A stretch of 34,109 nt of DNA from Geobacteraceae bacterium (GCA_024641085.1 JAHEDT010000034.1:1-34109), one strand, 5' to 3'; positions 1 through 8,044 are shown, counted from the stretch's first letter. The notes: generated by a model from the sequence alone, not told the origin. Numbers and translations are program-made.

Positions 1-930
1 CTAAAGCCCGTACTTCTTCTTCAGCTTGAAAAGTTCGACCAGGGCCTGGTCGCGGCGCTGTGTCAGGCTAGCCTTGTCCTGTCCATCCAGCTCCTCTTCT
101 ACCCCCGCGACCAGAATATTTATGAGTGCTTCCGTCAATTCGGGGGTGCCGAGCTCTCGCCAGCGTGCTTCCTGGGTCGGCCCGAGGTGATCGAGATAGT
201 GCCGGTAGCCGCCGGCGCCGCCGCCCAGGTGGTAGGTGAGGTGAGGTCCGAGCAGGGCCCAGCGCATTCCAGGGCCGTAGGCGATCGCCTGGTCGATATC
301 TTTAACTGAGGCGATCCCTTGTGCGGCGATGTGCACTGCCTCCCGGTAAAGCGCCGAGGTCAGGCGATTGGCCAGGTGACCGACCACCTCCTTTTGCAGG
401 CGGATGGTGACTCGTTGCATCTGCCGGTAGAAAGCCTCTGCGATCTGCATGCTGGCGGCTGAGGTCTGCCGGCCGGCCACCAATTCCACCATTGGCACGA
501 GGTGTGGCGGGTTCATGGGGTGAGCCACCAGGATGCGCTGCGGGTGACGTGCCGCGCTTTGGATATCGGAGGCCAGCAGCGACGAGGTACTCGATGCGAT
601 CACCACGTCCGGGGCGATCACATCTTCCAGCTGTCGTACCATCTGGCGCTTGACCTCAAGGCGGTCCGGTCCATTTTCCTGCACGTAGTCGACATCGGCC
701 AGCGCCTGCACGTCGGTGCAGAACCTGGCATGGCGGACCGTGTCCGTCACTGTCAACCCCAGGGCCTGTAGTTGTGGCCAGGCATCTTTGACAAAGTGCT
801 GCAGCTCGATTTTCGCCTCCGAACGTGGCTCGACCACCACGACCTCCATCCCCCTGGCCAAAAACAGGCTGGCCCAACTCATACCGATCAGGCCGCCACC
901 GACCACGGCGATCTGTTTTATCTCTTGCAT
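1..930 (-). CDS. 3-hydroxyacyl-CoA dehydrogenase family NAD-dependent oxidoreductase
   Basis: 309 residues, complete, with the stop codon on the first bases of the window. The N-terminus is a Rossmann fold: GGGLIG at residues 11-16 is the GxGxxG dinucleotide loop, and Glu34 ends the second strand, which favours NAD over NADP. HPMNPP at 137-142 followed by VELV at 148-151 is the substrate/catalytic signature of the family branch containing L-carnitine dehydrogenase and lambda-crystallin (L-gulonate 3-dehydrogenase). It should oxidise a 3-hydroxy acid in the cytoplasm; the exact substrate cannot be told. The start at 930 is preferred over an upstream ATG at 1080 because AGGAGAG lies just before it and the Rossmann strand begins six residues in. 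The gene follows the carboxymuconolactone-decarboxylase-like gene by 44 bases on the same strand, probably as one transcript. Confidence 0.85.
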   Translation of the reverse strand: MQEIKQIAVVGGGLIGMSWASLFLARGMEVVVVEPRSEAKIELQHFVKDAWPQLQALGLTVTDTVRHARFCTDVQALADVDYVQENGPDRLEVKRQMVRQLEDVIAPDVVIASSTSSLLASDIQSAARHPQRILVAHPMNPPHLVPMVELVAGRQTSAASMQIAEAFYRQMQRVTIRLQKEVVGHLANRLTSALYREAVHIAAQGIASVKDIDQAIAYGPGMRWALLGPHLTYHLGGGAGGYRHYLDHLGPTQEARWRELGTPELTEALINILVAGVEEELDGQDKASLTQRRDQALVELFKLKKKYGL

Positions 931-974
931 GCGGTTCTCTCCTGCTAATACCACCCCAAGGGTGATGTGGTGAT

Positions 975-1568
975 TCAGCCTTTGTAAGCCCCGGTTTCGA
1001 ATTGTTTTCTGGTGATACCGGCGGGCAGCTTGTCGCGCACCCGTTCGTCGAGTTCCAAGACCCAGGTGTTGAGCATGCAACCGAGGATCACGTACATTCC
1101 CTGGATCGCGATCAGGTCCATGATCTGGCGGGTATCATAATAGTTGGAGAGTTTCGTAAGGGTACCGGCGGCAATGGCATGGTCGCTCATCAGATCATCC
1201 ACGGCCTGTAGTAGTAAAGCGTCCGCAGCCGTCCATCCGGGGGCCTGCGGACCCAGCCGGCTGCGCTCGATTTCAGCAAGGCTCAATCCGGAGGATAGGG
1301 CGCGTACCACGTGGGAGGCCCACTCGTACCAGGATTCCATATGCACGGCCACGCGCAGGATGACCAGTTCGCCGCTGCGCCCCCCCAATGCACCGCCGGC
1401 AACCGAGTGATTGCGGAAGTTCCACCAGGCGTTGAGCAGTTCGGGATGGTGCGCCATGAGAGCGTGGACATTGAGGGGCTGCCCCTGCATGTCGTCCAGG
1501 ACCCGGGCAAGGGACGGGTCCCAATCGGCAACGGGCAGGGGAGAGACTTTCGGGTTGTCTGCTGGCAT
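975..1568 (-). CDS. Carboxymuconolactone decarboxylase (AhpD-like) family protein
   Basis: 197-residue all-helical protein of the CMD/AhpD superfamily. The core is visible as ELVILR at 67-72 followed by SWYEWASH at 79-86. This subgroup has Glu82/Trp83/His86 where AhpD has its CxxC redox pair, so it resembles the gamma-carboxymuconolactone decarboxylase branch rather than peroxidase-coupled AhpD. No redox cysteine pair is present. It is the upstream gene of a probable pair with the dehydrogenase at 1-930, which would fit breakdown of a cyclic or hydroxylated organic acid, but this is only inference from context. An AAGGAT ribosome-binding site precedes the ATG. Confidence 0.82.
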   Translation of the reverse strand: MPADNPKVSPLPVADWDPSLARVLDDMQGQPLNVHALMAHHPELLNAWWNFRNHSVAGGALGGRSGELVILRVAVHMESWYEWASHVVRALSSGLSLAEIERSRLGPQAPGWTAADALLLQAVDDLMSDHAIAAGTLTKLSNYYDTRQIMDLIAIQGMYVILGCMLNTWVLELDERVRDKLPAGITRKQFETGAYKG

Positions 1569-1673
1569 CGTTCAATCCTTGTTCTGACGTCGCGGCAAAA
1601 GCTGCTCGGCTGACGATCAAATATAACCAAAGCTGCGACTGTTGTCTCAAAATGTCTGTTAATTCTGAGAGCT

Positions 1674-1711
1674 AAAAAGCACGGGCCCCGCGAAAAACCG
1701 CAGGGCCCGTG
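1674..1711 (-). terminator. Rho-independent terminator of the cold-shock gene
   Basis: Read on the minus strand, a perfect 9-bp stem (CACGGGCCC with GGGCCCGTG, 1680-1688 and 1703-1711) is followed by a short U tract (complement of 1674-1678). It starts 24 bases beyond the cspA-like stop codon. Confidence 0.85.
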
Positions 1712-1734
1712 TTGTCATCAATGTAGAGACTTAT

Positions 1735-1935
1735 TCAGATTTTGCGTACATTGGACGCCTGAGGGCCCTTTTGGCCCTGGGACACGTCAAAACTCACCCG
1801 GTCCCCTTCGGCGAGAGATTTGAAGCCGTCGCCTGAAATTTGGGAAAAATGGACGAAGACATCCGGTCCATTGTCCTGCTCGATAAAACCAAAACCTTTT
1901 GCATCGTTGAACCACTTCACTGTACCTTCTGCCAT
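1735..1935 (-). CDS. Cold-shock protein, CspA family
   Basis: 66-residue single cold-shock domain covering the whole protein. GTVKWFN at 4-10, the RNP1-like KGFGFI and the RNP2-like VFVHFS are all intact, so it should be a single-stranded RNA/DNA-binding chaperone in the cytoplasm. The start at 1935 is chosen over an ATG four codons upstream because GGAGG sits at 1941-1945 at proper spacing and the family begins MAEGTVKWF. It is monocistronic, with its own terminator and a long upstream non-coding region. Several paralogues normally exist per genome, so a specific cspA/cspE name is not assigned. Confidence 0.95.
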   Translation of the reverse strand: MAEGTVKWFNDAKGFGFIEQDNGPDVFVHFSQISGDGFKSLAEGDRVSFDVSQGQKGPQASNVRKI

Positions 1936-2292
1936 CACTTCCTCCATGTTTCCCTGTGGGAACCTTTTTGTTGTGCCTGCCCCGTTCGCCTGTAAAGCAG
2001 AAGACCACAGAATCCAAGACGGTCTGTTTGTTCTGATAATGCTGACACCATGTCAAATTGATGGCTACGGTAGTGACACAAACCTGCACGACATTCGCAA
2101 GATTACCAGCAAATCACGCGAAAGCAAAAAAAATACGGCGTCTTGTTTGCCAAATATGCATTTTTTATTACTTTTAACGGCATTTCAGCTGAACGCCAGG
2201 TCGATTCGTCCTCTGCATCAGGCAAAAAATAAATATCGTACTACCTCTGTAGAATACAGCCGCTGCGAGTTTGAAATAGTTTTTCTGTGCAT

Positions 2293-2321
2293 TTTTTGTG
2301 AAATGTGTAGACCTGACCCCA
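2293..2321 (+). repeat. Dispersed 29-bp repeat family 1, copy A
   Basis: T-tract followed by GTGAAATGTGTAGACCTGAC and CCC. It is identical over 29 bp to copy E (17957-17985, opposite strand), including the preceding GCA. It lies 115 bp upstream of the aminotransferase start. Confidence 0.9.
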
Positions 2322-2340
2322 TATTTATCTGACAAAAATC

Positions 2341-2369
2341 TTCAACCGGGAAGCGGGTGGCGCTATACT
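2341..2369 (+). promoter_or_regulatory. Probable sigma-70 promoter of the aminotransferase
   Basis: TTCAAC, 17-bp spacer, TATACT. The -10 matches well and the -35 poorly. Expected transcript start is near 2376, about 60 bases before the ATG. Confidence 0.45.
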
Positions 2370-2435
2370 GAGGCGGCTTGATGATCATGCAGACGGCTGG
2401 ACAAAATCGACGAATATGGAGGGCAATCAACCCCT

Positions 2436-3608
2436 ATGAAATTCTCCCCGCACATCACCAAGGTGCAATACCCACCGATTACCGAGGTCAAGTCCTGGCT
2501 GGCTGCGATGCCGCCGCAAGGCGACCGGCCGCTGGTCGATCTCTGCCAGGCGGTCCCCGACTATGCTCCGGCGCCGGAGATGGTCGCGCACCTGCACGGT
2601 CTGCTCGACGACCCGATGACCTCGCGCTACAGCCCGGATGAAGGTTTGCCTGAGGTGCGCGCCGCGATCAGCGACTGGTATATGCGCCGCTATGGGGCGG
2701 GCCCGACAGCTGACGAACTCTGCGTGACCATCGGAGCCAGCCAGGCCTTTTGGCTGGCGATGGTGACTCTCTGCCAGGCCGGCGACGAGGTCATCGTCCA
2801 GCTGCCGGCTTATTTCGACCATCCCATGGCTTTGCAGTCCCTCGGCATAAACTGCGTCTGGGCCCCCTTCGACGACGCCCGCGGCGGTCTACCCGATGTC
2901 GCCGCCATCGCCGCGCGGATCACGCCGCTCACCCGTGCCATCCTGCTGGTATCACCGAGCAACCCCACCGGTGCAGTCACCCCGCCCGAGACCTTGCGAC
3001 AGCTCTACACGCTGGCCAAAGAGCGCGGCATCGCCCTGGTCCTCGACGAGACCTACAATGCCTTTCTGCCGAATGACGCGCCACCCCACGCGCTCTTCTC
3101 CGAGTCCGACTGGCAGAGTCATTTCGTGCAGGTCGCCTCCTTTGGCAAAACCTTCGCCCTGACCGGCTACCGTGCCGGGGCGTTGGTCGCCGGTGCCGAC
3201 TTCGTACACCAGGCGCTCAAGGTTCAGGACAGCATGGTAGTATGCGCCCCGCGCATCACCCAGCAGGCGGTGCGCTTCGGCTGTGAGCGACTCGATACCT
3301 GGGTGGCGGCCAACTCGGTGATGATGCAGCGCCGTCACGATCACTTCCGGGAGCTGTTCGCCACCCCTGGGAATCTTTTCCAACTGATCGCCAGCGGCGG
3401 TTTCTTTGCCTGGGTACGACATCCCTGGCCGCAGCTCACCGGCCGTCAGGCCGCCCGTCGACTGGTCGAACAGGCGCACCTGCTCTGCCTGCCCGGCGAA
3501 GCGTTCGGCCCCGGTCTGGAAGGCTACCTGCGCCTGGCTTTTGGTAATATTCACGAGGAGGATATCCCCACCGCCGTAGAGCGTTTTGTGGAGATTTCAC
3601 AAACCTGA
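2436..3608 (+). CDS. PLP-dependent aminotransferase, class I/II
   Basis: 390 residues, the usual fold-type I aminotransferase length. Visible landmarks: SPSNPTGA at 173-180 (Asn176 contacts the cofactor), Asp204 and Tyr207 in DETY (cofactor ring binding), SFGKTFALTGYRAG with the Schiff-base Lys238, and Arg246. It should transfer an amino group between an amino acid and a 2-oxo acid in the cytoplasm; substrate specificity cannot be read from the sequence. A GGAGGG lies 13 bases before the ATG. The next gene, thiI, follows after 85 bases. No operon partner indicates a pathway. Confidence 0.9.
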   Translation: MKFSPHITKVQYPPITEVKSWLAAMPPQGDRPLVDLCQAVPDYAPAPEMVAHLHGLLDDPMTSRYSPDEGLPEVRAAISDWYMRRYGAGPTADELCVTIGASQAFWLAMVTLCQAGDEVIVQLPAYFDHPMALQSLGINCVWAPFDDARGGLPDVAAIAARITPLTRAILLVSPSNPTGAVTPPETLRQLYTLAKERGIALVLDETYNAFLPNDAPPHALFSESDWQSHFVQVASFGKTFALTGYRAGALVAGADFVHQALKVQDSMVVCAPRITQQAVRFGCERLDTWVAANSVMMQRRHDHFRELFATPGNLFQLIASGGFFAWVRHPWPQLTGRQAARRLVEQAHLLCLPGEAFGPGLEGYLRLAFGNIHEEDIPTAVERFVEISQT

Positions 3609-3693
3609 GCTGGTGGGCAGCGATGTGCAGGTCCCCTGGTCCGCCCGTTGGGGCAGTAGCTCTAGGGACCGGGGTCAGCACGCAAAGGCCTTA

Positions 3694-4854
3694 ATGAACC
3701 GTATCGTCATCCATTACAGCGAAATCGCCCTAAAAGGGAAGAATCGCCGCCATTTCGAGGACGCCCTGCTGCGCCACGTACGCGAAGCCCTCGGCAGCCT
3801 GGTGCGCGAGGTGCGTAAGCGCCAGGGGCGACTGGTCTGCCGGCCGGTCGAGGATGCCGACCCACAGCAGGTCTGTGAAATCCTGAGCCGCATTCCGGGG
3901 ATCGTCAATTTCTCCCTCGGGCACAGCGCACCCAAGGATATCGATGCCATCGGCGGACGGGCGGTCACCCTGCTCACGGGGCGCGACTTCACCACTTTCG
4001 GTGTCAAGACCAAGCGCACCGACAAGGATTTCCCTCTCACTTCAGAGGAGATCAGCCGCGCGGTGGGCGGAGCCATCCTGCGCGGCCTGGAAGGAAAGAA
4101 GGTCGACCTGACGAAGCCCGAGCTCTGGCTCTATATCGAGCTCACTGGCAAGGAGGCGACGCTCTTCACCGACAAGTTCAACGGACCCGGCGGCCTGCCG
4201 GTCGGCTCCTGTGGCCGGGTGATGGTGTCGCTGTCGGGCGGCATCGACAGCCCGGTGGCCGCCTACATGCTGATGAAGCGGGGCTGTCGTGCGATTTTTG
4301 GCCATATCCGCAACGAAACCCAGTTTACTGGCGGCGTCACTGACAAGATCGAAAAGCTGGTCGAAGTGCTGACCCGCTACCAGTTGCGCTCGACCCTGTA
4401 CCAGGTTCCCTTCGGCGAACTGCAGCGGCATATCATCGCCTTCGTGCCTGCCGATCACCGCATGATTATCTACCGACGCTGCATGATGCGCATCCTCAAC
4501 CGGCTGGCCGAACAAGAGGGTGCTAAGGCTGTCGTTACCGGCGATGCGGTTGGCCAGGTCGCCTCGCAGACCCTCGACAACCTCCACTGCATCCAGAGCG
4601 CGTCACACCTGCCGGTGTTGTCGCCTCTGGTCGGAATGAACAAGGATGAGACCATCGCCATCGCACGACAGATCGGCACTTACGAGCATTCGATCCTGCC
4701 GTATCCTGACTGCTGCTCATTCATGATCGCTCCCCATCCCGAGACCCGCGGCGTCCTGGAGATGGTCGAACGCTGCGAAGCCAACATCGCCGGCCTCGAG
4801 GATCTGCTGCTACAGGCGGTCGCCGCCGCCGAAATGAGCGAATTCCCACCTTAG
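3694..4854 (+). CDS. thiI: tRNA 4-thiouridine sulfurtransferase ThiI, short form
   Basis: 386 residues. The N-terminus (HYSEIALKGKNR at 7-18) and following THUMP domain bind tRNA; the C-terminal half is an adenylating PP-loop ATPase with SGGIDSP at 181-187 and the later DCC motif seen in short ThiI proteins. It activates U8 of tRNA and inserts sulfur, and in many organisms also supplies sulfur for the thiamine thiazole. There is no C-terminal rhodanese domain, as in Gram-positive and archaeal ThiI, so the persulfide sulfur probably comes from another protein or a cysteine within this core. An upstream in-frame ATG at 3586 lies inside the preceding gene and is rejected because homology begins at MNRIVIHYSE. 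The TAG stop shares its last G with a copy of the dispersed repeat. Confidence 0.93.
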   Translation: MNRIVIHYSEIALKGKNRRHFEDALLRHVREALGSLVREVRKRQGRLVCRPVEDADPQQVCEILSRIPGIVNFSLGHSAPKDIDAIGGRAVTLLTGRDFTTFGVKTKRTDKDFPLTSEEISRAVGGAILRGLEGKKVDLTKPELWLYIELTGKEATLFTDKFNGPGGLPVGSCGRVMVSLSGGIDSPVAAYMLMKRGCRAIFGHIRNETQFTGGVTDKIEKLVEVLTRYQLRSTLYQVPFGELQRHIIAFVPADHRMIIYRRCMMRILNRLAEQEGAKAVVTGDAVGQVASQTLDNLHCIQSASHLPVLSPLVGMNKDETIAIARQIGTYEHSILPYPDCCSFMIAPHPETRGVLEMVERCEANIAGLEDLLLQAVAAAEMSEFPP

Positions 4855-4882
4855 GGGTCAGGTCTACACATTTCACATTTTT
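4854..4882 (-). repeat. Dispersed repeat family 1, copy B
   Basis: Reverse-strand copy starting GGGGTCAGGTCTACACATTT on the plus strand. Its first G is the last base of the thiI stop codon. The T-rich side differs from copies A and E: on the repeat's own strand an A tract replaces the T tract. Confidence 0.88.
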
Positions 4883-4887
4883 TGCAC

Positions 4888-5034
4888 ATGGTTCACGTGT
4901 CCTTTGACCCGGTTGAGGCCGAAAGCAGCTCCATGCCCGTGATGCAGTTTGCCCTGGCAATGCTCATCTGGTACGCTTTTTGGTATCTTGAATCCGCAAC
5001 CGAGCCAGTCAACCTGCAGAAGGCGCAACTTTAA
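4888..5034 (+). CDS. Possible 48-residue small protein, uncertain
   Basis: An open frame of 48 codons with a hydrophobic stretch (FALAMLIWYAFWYL, residues 21-34) that could form one membrane segment. There is no clear ribosome-binding site and I recognise no family. It begins just inside the flank of repeat copy B. It may be a remnant or a chance frame; it is listed because nothing else occupies this interval. Confidence 0.2.
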   Translation: MVHVSFDPVEAESSSMPVMQFALAMLIWYAFWYLESATEPVNLQKAQL

Positions 5035-5111
5035 ACTCAATTACGAAGGTCGGTTGATATGATGCTTTTCTGTCTGCAAAGATCCAAGGACCAAGCGTCA
5101 AGGAGTCCCCG

Positions 5112-5474
5112 GTGTCAGTAAAAAACAACTCGACACTCGTTTATTCCAGCAACTCCGGTCGCATGTGCCCTAGCTGCAGCAAGCCTGTCGCCGCCTGTAC
5201 GTGTCGCAAGCCGGCGACGTTGACAGCGAAGGGCGATGGCGTTGTGCGGGTCGGCAGAGAGACCAAGGGACGAAAAGGGAAGGGTGTGACCGTGATCAGT
5301 GGCATTCCTCTGCCGCCGGAGGATCTCAAGATTCTGGCCAGGGAGTTGAAGCAGAGATGTGGCACGGGCGGCACCCTGAAGGACGGGATTATCGAGATCC
5401 AGGGCGATCAACGTGATCACCTGGTCGAGCTGCTGCAAGCCAGGGGATGGCCGGTCAAGCGCACTGGCGGTTGA
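5112..5474 (+). CDS. SUI1/YciH-family translation initiation factor
   Basis: 120 residues. The C-terminal two thirds (about 50-118) is the SUI1/eIF1 fold: ETKGRKGKGVTVISG leads into PLPPEDLKILARELK, then a CGTGGTLKDGIIEIQGD segment typical of bacterial YciH. The N-terminus carries four cysteines (19, 22, 29, 31) that could bind zinc. The eIF1 family influences start-codon discrimination on the small ribosomal subunit; in bacteria the role is poorly defined. The start is GTG at 5112, supported by AAGGAG ten bases upstream; no ATG alternative exists nearby. Confidence 0.88.
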   Translation: MSVKNNSTLVYSSNSGRMCPSCSKPVAACTCRKPATLTAKGDGVVRVGRETKGRKGKGVTVISGIPLPPEDLKILARELKQRCGTGGTLKDGIIEIQGDQRDHLVELLQARGWPVKRTGG

Positions 5475-5500
5475 TTTTAGCTCACGCATCGCCCGGTACT

Positions 5501-5529
5501 GTTTTTGTGAAATGTGTAGACCTGACCCC
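5501..5529 (+). repeat. Dispersed repeat family 1, copy C
   Basis: Same unit with a G plus five T's on the left side. The match with copy F (26530-26558) extends leftward through GGTACT and one base rightward, giving about 36 identical bases. It ends 22 bp before the DUF423 start codon. Confidence 0.9.
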
Positions 5530-5550
5530 TCGGTTTGAAAGGTATCCGTG

Positions 5551-5925
5551 ATGAAAATTTTTGTCCTTCTGGGAAGTCTGAGCGCGTTTCTGGGGGTCGC
5601 TCTGGGGGCGTTCGGTGCACACGGCTTGAAGAACCGGGTGACACCGGACATGCTTGCCGTCTGGCAGACCGGTGTGCAGTACCACCTGGTGCATGCTCTC
5701 GGCCTGCTTCTGATCGGGATTCTCTGCCATCTGCTTCCGGAAACTTCTCTGGTCCGTTCCGCCGGCTGGTTTCTGCTGAGCGGAACCGTGCTCTTCTCCG
5801 GTTCGCTCTACGTCATGGTCCTGTCCGACATCCGGGCGCTCGGCATGATCACGCCGCTGGGCGGGGTGGCTTTCCTGGTCGGCTGGCTGATGCTCGCCGT
5901 CGCTGGCTGGCAGCACGCAGCCTGA
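5551..5925 (+). CDS. DUF423 family inner-membrane protein
   Basis: 124 residues with four hydrophobic segments. The family signature is clear: GALGAFGAHGL-like sequence near residues 15-27, then VWQTGVQYHLVHALGLL, and later FSGSLYVM. DUF423 proteins are small, widespread inner-membrane proteins without an established function. A GTG one codon upstream is possible, but the AAAGG site spaces better to the ATG at 5551. The gene is bracketed by two direct copies of repeat family 1 (5501-5529 and 5947-5975). Confidence 0.88.
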   Translation: MKIFVLLGSLSAFLGVALGAFGAHGLKNRVTPDMLAVWQTGVQYHLVHALGLLLIGILCHLLPETSLVRSAGWFLLSGTVLFSGSLYVMVLSDIRALGMITPLGGVAFLVGWLMLAVAGWQHAA

Positions 5926-5946
5926 AGTCTGGTCGGGTCCGTTGCT

Positions 5947-5975
5947 GTTTTTGTGAAATGTGTAGACCTGACCCC
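5947..5975 (+). repeat. Dispersed repeat family 1, copy D
   Basis: Identical over 29 bp to copies C and F. It lies between DUF423 and the nitroreductase, in the same orientation as copy C, 417 bp further on. Confidence 0.9.
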
Positions 5976-5998
5976 AAGGGGTGTGGTTTGGAGGAGCG

Positions 5999-6754
5999 AT
6001 GGACAGGGACAGGATGGACAGAAACCGGGCATTTTTGAAGGACTCTCTGCGCCTGCAGATTGACTTTTCCCGTACGGACCAGAACCTCGGTGTTGAGCCG
6101 CCGCCGCTGCAGAAGCCGCCCGGGGCCGAACAGCAACCGATTACCCTGCCGGGGCTGGACGCGTTCCAGGCTTTCCAGGGCACCGACCTGGTGGCGGCGA
6201 TTGCCCGGCGCTGCAGTCACCGGCGCTTTCGCAGTCAATCTCTGACGCTGGCGGAGCTGGCGTTCCTGCTCTGGGCGACCCAGGGAATCAAGGAGGTCCT
6301 CGCGCCCGGTTGTGCCCTGCGGACCGTACCTTCGGCCGGCTGTCGGCACGCCTTCGAGACCTACCTGCTGATCAACACAGTCGAGACTCTGGAACACGGC
6401 GTCTATCGGTACCTGCCCATTGAACATGCACTGGTTTTCGAGCATGCCGTCGACAATCTGCCGGCCCGGCTGACCCAGGCGACCCTCGGCCAGGCTTTTG
6501 TCGCCGCAGCGCCGGTGACTTTTGCCTGGACGGTGGTCCCATACCGGATGGAATGGCGCTACGACCTGGCTGCTCACCGTGTGATCGGCCTGGATGCCGG
6601 CCACCTTTGTCAGAATCTCTATTTGGCCTGCGAGGCGATCGGTGCCGGCACCTGTGCCATTGCCGCCTACCACCAGGAGCGCATGGACCAACTGCTGAAA
6701 GTCGACGGCATTGAGGAGTACACCCTTTACCTGGCGCCGGTTGGCAAAATCTGA
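5999..6754 (+). CDS. SagB/ThcOx-type nitroreductase-family flavoprotein
   Basis: 251 residues. Family landmarks: RCSHRRF near the flavin-binding N-terminal part, LAFLLWATQGI, then RTVPSAGCRHAFETYL, and a C-terminus with GAGTCAIAAY and YLAPVGK, which are typical of SagB/ThcOx-type FMN dehydrogenases. Members in toxin and azoline clusters oxidise thiazolines or oxazolines; stand-alone members like this one have no defined substrate. No precursor peptide or cyclodehydratase gene is nearby, so a peptide-modification role is not supported here. The start ATG follows GGAGGAG closely; an ATG at 6014 is an alternative. The metallophosphoesterase follows after 41 bases. Confidence 0.85.
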   Translation: MDRDRMDRNRAFLKDSLRLQIDFSRTDQNLGVEPPPLQKPPGAEQQPITLPGLDAFQAFQGTDLVAAIARRCSHRRFRSQSLTLAELAFLLWATQGIKEVLAPGCALRTVPSAGCRHAFETYLLINTVETLEHGVYRYLPIEHALVFEHAVDNLPARLTQATLGQAFVAAAPVTFAWTVVPYRMEWRYDLAAHRVIGLDAGHLCQNLYLACEAIGAGTCAIAAYHQERMDQLLKVDGIEEYTLYLAPVGKI

Positions 6755-6795
6755 GGCCCTGAGCCCCGGGCGGCAGGAAGCGTCAAGGACTTTGC

Positions 6796-7425
6796 ATGAC
6801 TGTCAAGATCGGCCTGATCAGTGATGTTCATGCGACCGCGGAGCCTTTGCAGGAAGCTCTGGCGATCTTTCGCCACGCTGGCGTCGACAGTGTCCTCTGT
6901 GCAGGTGATGTGGCCGGCTACGGTGACGAACTTGAGCAGACGGTCGCCCTGCTGCTCGGAGACGGCTGCAAGGTCGTGCTGGGCAATCACGACCTTTGGT
7001 GGTCCGAGCGACCCCGACATGAGTCACAGGGGAGGGTGGCAGATTACCTGCGCAGCCTGCCGACCGTGCTGGAATTCTCAGCCGCCGGTAAAACCATCTG
7101 CATGGTCCACGCCAGCCCGCTCGGCTACTTGATGGAAGGGATTCGCCTGTTGGATGACGAGGGTGTGGTGATCCCGCAGCAGCGCGCCTCCTGGAGCAAC
7201 TCTCTGCAGTCGTTTGCCGCCGATGTCCTGGTGGTCGGGCATACTCACCAGGTGTTTGCAGAGCAGCTGGGCCACCCCCTGGTCATCAACCCCGGCAGCA
7301 CCCGGTTCAATCATACGTGTGCGATGCTGACCCTGCCCGAGTTGAGACTCGAATTTCTGCCGCTCTCCGGCAGAATACCGTTGTTGAGTTGGAACTGGGG
7401 AATGGAGGGTTCAAAGGGTGGGTGA
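6796..7425 (+). CDS. Calcineurin-like metallophosphoesterase, YfcE/MJ0936 type
   Basis: 209 residues. All metal ligands are visible: Asp10 and His12 (DVH), Asp38 (GD), GNHD at 63-66, His105 in MVHAS, and GHTH at 148-151. The family hydrolyses phosphodiesters or phosphomonoesters with two metal ions; the natural substrate is not known. AAGGA precedes the ATG. It may be co-transcribed with the nitroreductase upstream. The last 20 or so residues are less conserved-looking. Confidence 0.88.
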   Translation: MTVKIGLISDVHATAEPLQEALAIFRHAGVDSVLCAGDVAGYGDELEQTVALLLGDGCKVVLGNHDLWWSERPRHESQGRVADYLRSLPTVLEFSAAGKTICMVHASPLGYLMEGIRLLDDEGVVIPQQRASWSNSLQSFAADVLVVGHTHQVFAEQLGHPLVINPGSTRFNHTCAMLTLPELRLEFLPLSGRIPLLSWNWGMEGSKGG

Positions 7426-7458
7426 ACGGGACCTGGGACGCGTCAAGTCATGTCTGGC

Positions 7459-7486
7459 TTGACAGGCCCCTGCTGTCTACTAGAGT
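7459..7486 (+). promoter_or_regulatory. Probable sigma-70 promoter of the diiron protein gene, with an overlapping inverted repeat
   Basis: A perfect TTGACA at 7459-7464, 16-bp spacer, TAGAGT at 7481-7486; expected start near 7493. An inverted repeat GTCAAG (7442-7447) and CTTGAC (7458-7463) overlaps the -35 box and could be an operator. Confidence 0.55.
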
Positions 7487-7528
7487 TAAAAAACTTGTTG
7501 TGTGAATCACAATCTCAGGGAGAACGAC

Positions 7529-8044
7529 ATGAACGTATTCGATTTTGCGCTGGAGATGGAAGCCGCCGGCAAGGATTACTATGAAAACCTGGCAAAGACC
7601 GCCTGCCTACCAGGTCTGAAGACGATCTTCAACCGCCTGGCCGAAGATGAACAGCGCCACTACGAAATCTTCCGGGCCCTGAAGACGGGCGTCCCGGCAC
7701 AAGCCATGCCGGAGTCGACGATTCTCGATGCCGTTCGCAACGTCTTCGTGCAGTTGCCGAGGGATGCGCAGGTTTTAAAAGACGTGGCCGAGTCCTTGGC
7801 CGCCTATCGTCATGCCATGAAGCTCGAAGCCGACAGTTACCGCCTCTATGAGGAAGCCGCCGCCGAGGAGGCCGACCCTGCAGTCAACAGCCTGCTGCTG
7901 AAAATCGCCGCCGAGGAGCACAAGCACTACACAATCCTCGAGAACCTATACAACTTCGTCAATGCACCCAACCAGCACCTGGCATGGGGGGAATTCAGCA
8001 ACCTCGACGAGTTTCGCCAGTTCGGCCGGGATCTCAGCGACTAA
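7529..8044 (+). CDS. Rubrerythrin-like ferritin-family diiron protein
   Basis: 171 residues, a four-helix bundle. The first half-site is EMEAAGKDYYE (9-19) and EDEQRH (39-44); the second is Glu100 (MKLEADSY) and AAEEHKHY (127-134). These are the two ExxH-containing repeats of ferritin-like/rubrerythrin proteins. There is no C-terminal rubredoxin domain with CxxC pairs, so it is the erythrin-only type. Such proteins are linked to peroxide detoxification or iron handling in anaerobes. The start at 7529 has AGGGAG seven bases upstream; an upstream ATG at 7502 lacks this. It has its own promoter and terminator. Confidence 0.9.
   Translation: MNVFDFALEMEAAGKDYYENLAKTACLPGLKTIFNRLAEDEQRHYEIFRALKTGVPAQAMPESTILDAVRNVFVQLPRDAQVLKDVAESLAAYRHAMKLEADSYRLYEEAAAEEADPAVNSLLLKIAAEEHKHYTILENLYNFVNAPNQHLAWGEFSNLDEFRQFGRDLSD

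Larger units (their letters stand above)
1936..2435. other. 500-bp intergenic region between divergent genes
   Basis: No convincing gene. It should hold the cold-shock gene's promoter and a long 5' leader (minus strand; a TTGACA lies on the complement of 2051-2056, but I see no good -10 partner). It also contains one copy of the dispersed 29-bp repeat at 2293-2321 and the probable promoter of the aminotransferase at 2341-2369. The stretch 2100-2300 is clearly more AT-rich than its surroundings. Confidence 0.6.

Noticed and set aside
5999-6754. Thiazole/oxazole peptide cluster around the SagB-type protein
   Set aside because: No cyclodehydratase, precursor peptide or exporter is adjacent; neighbours are DUF423 and a phosphoesterase.
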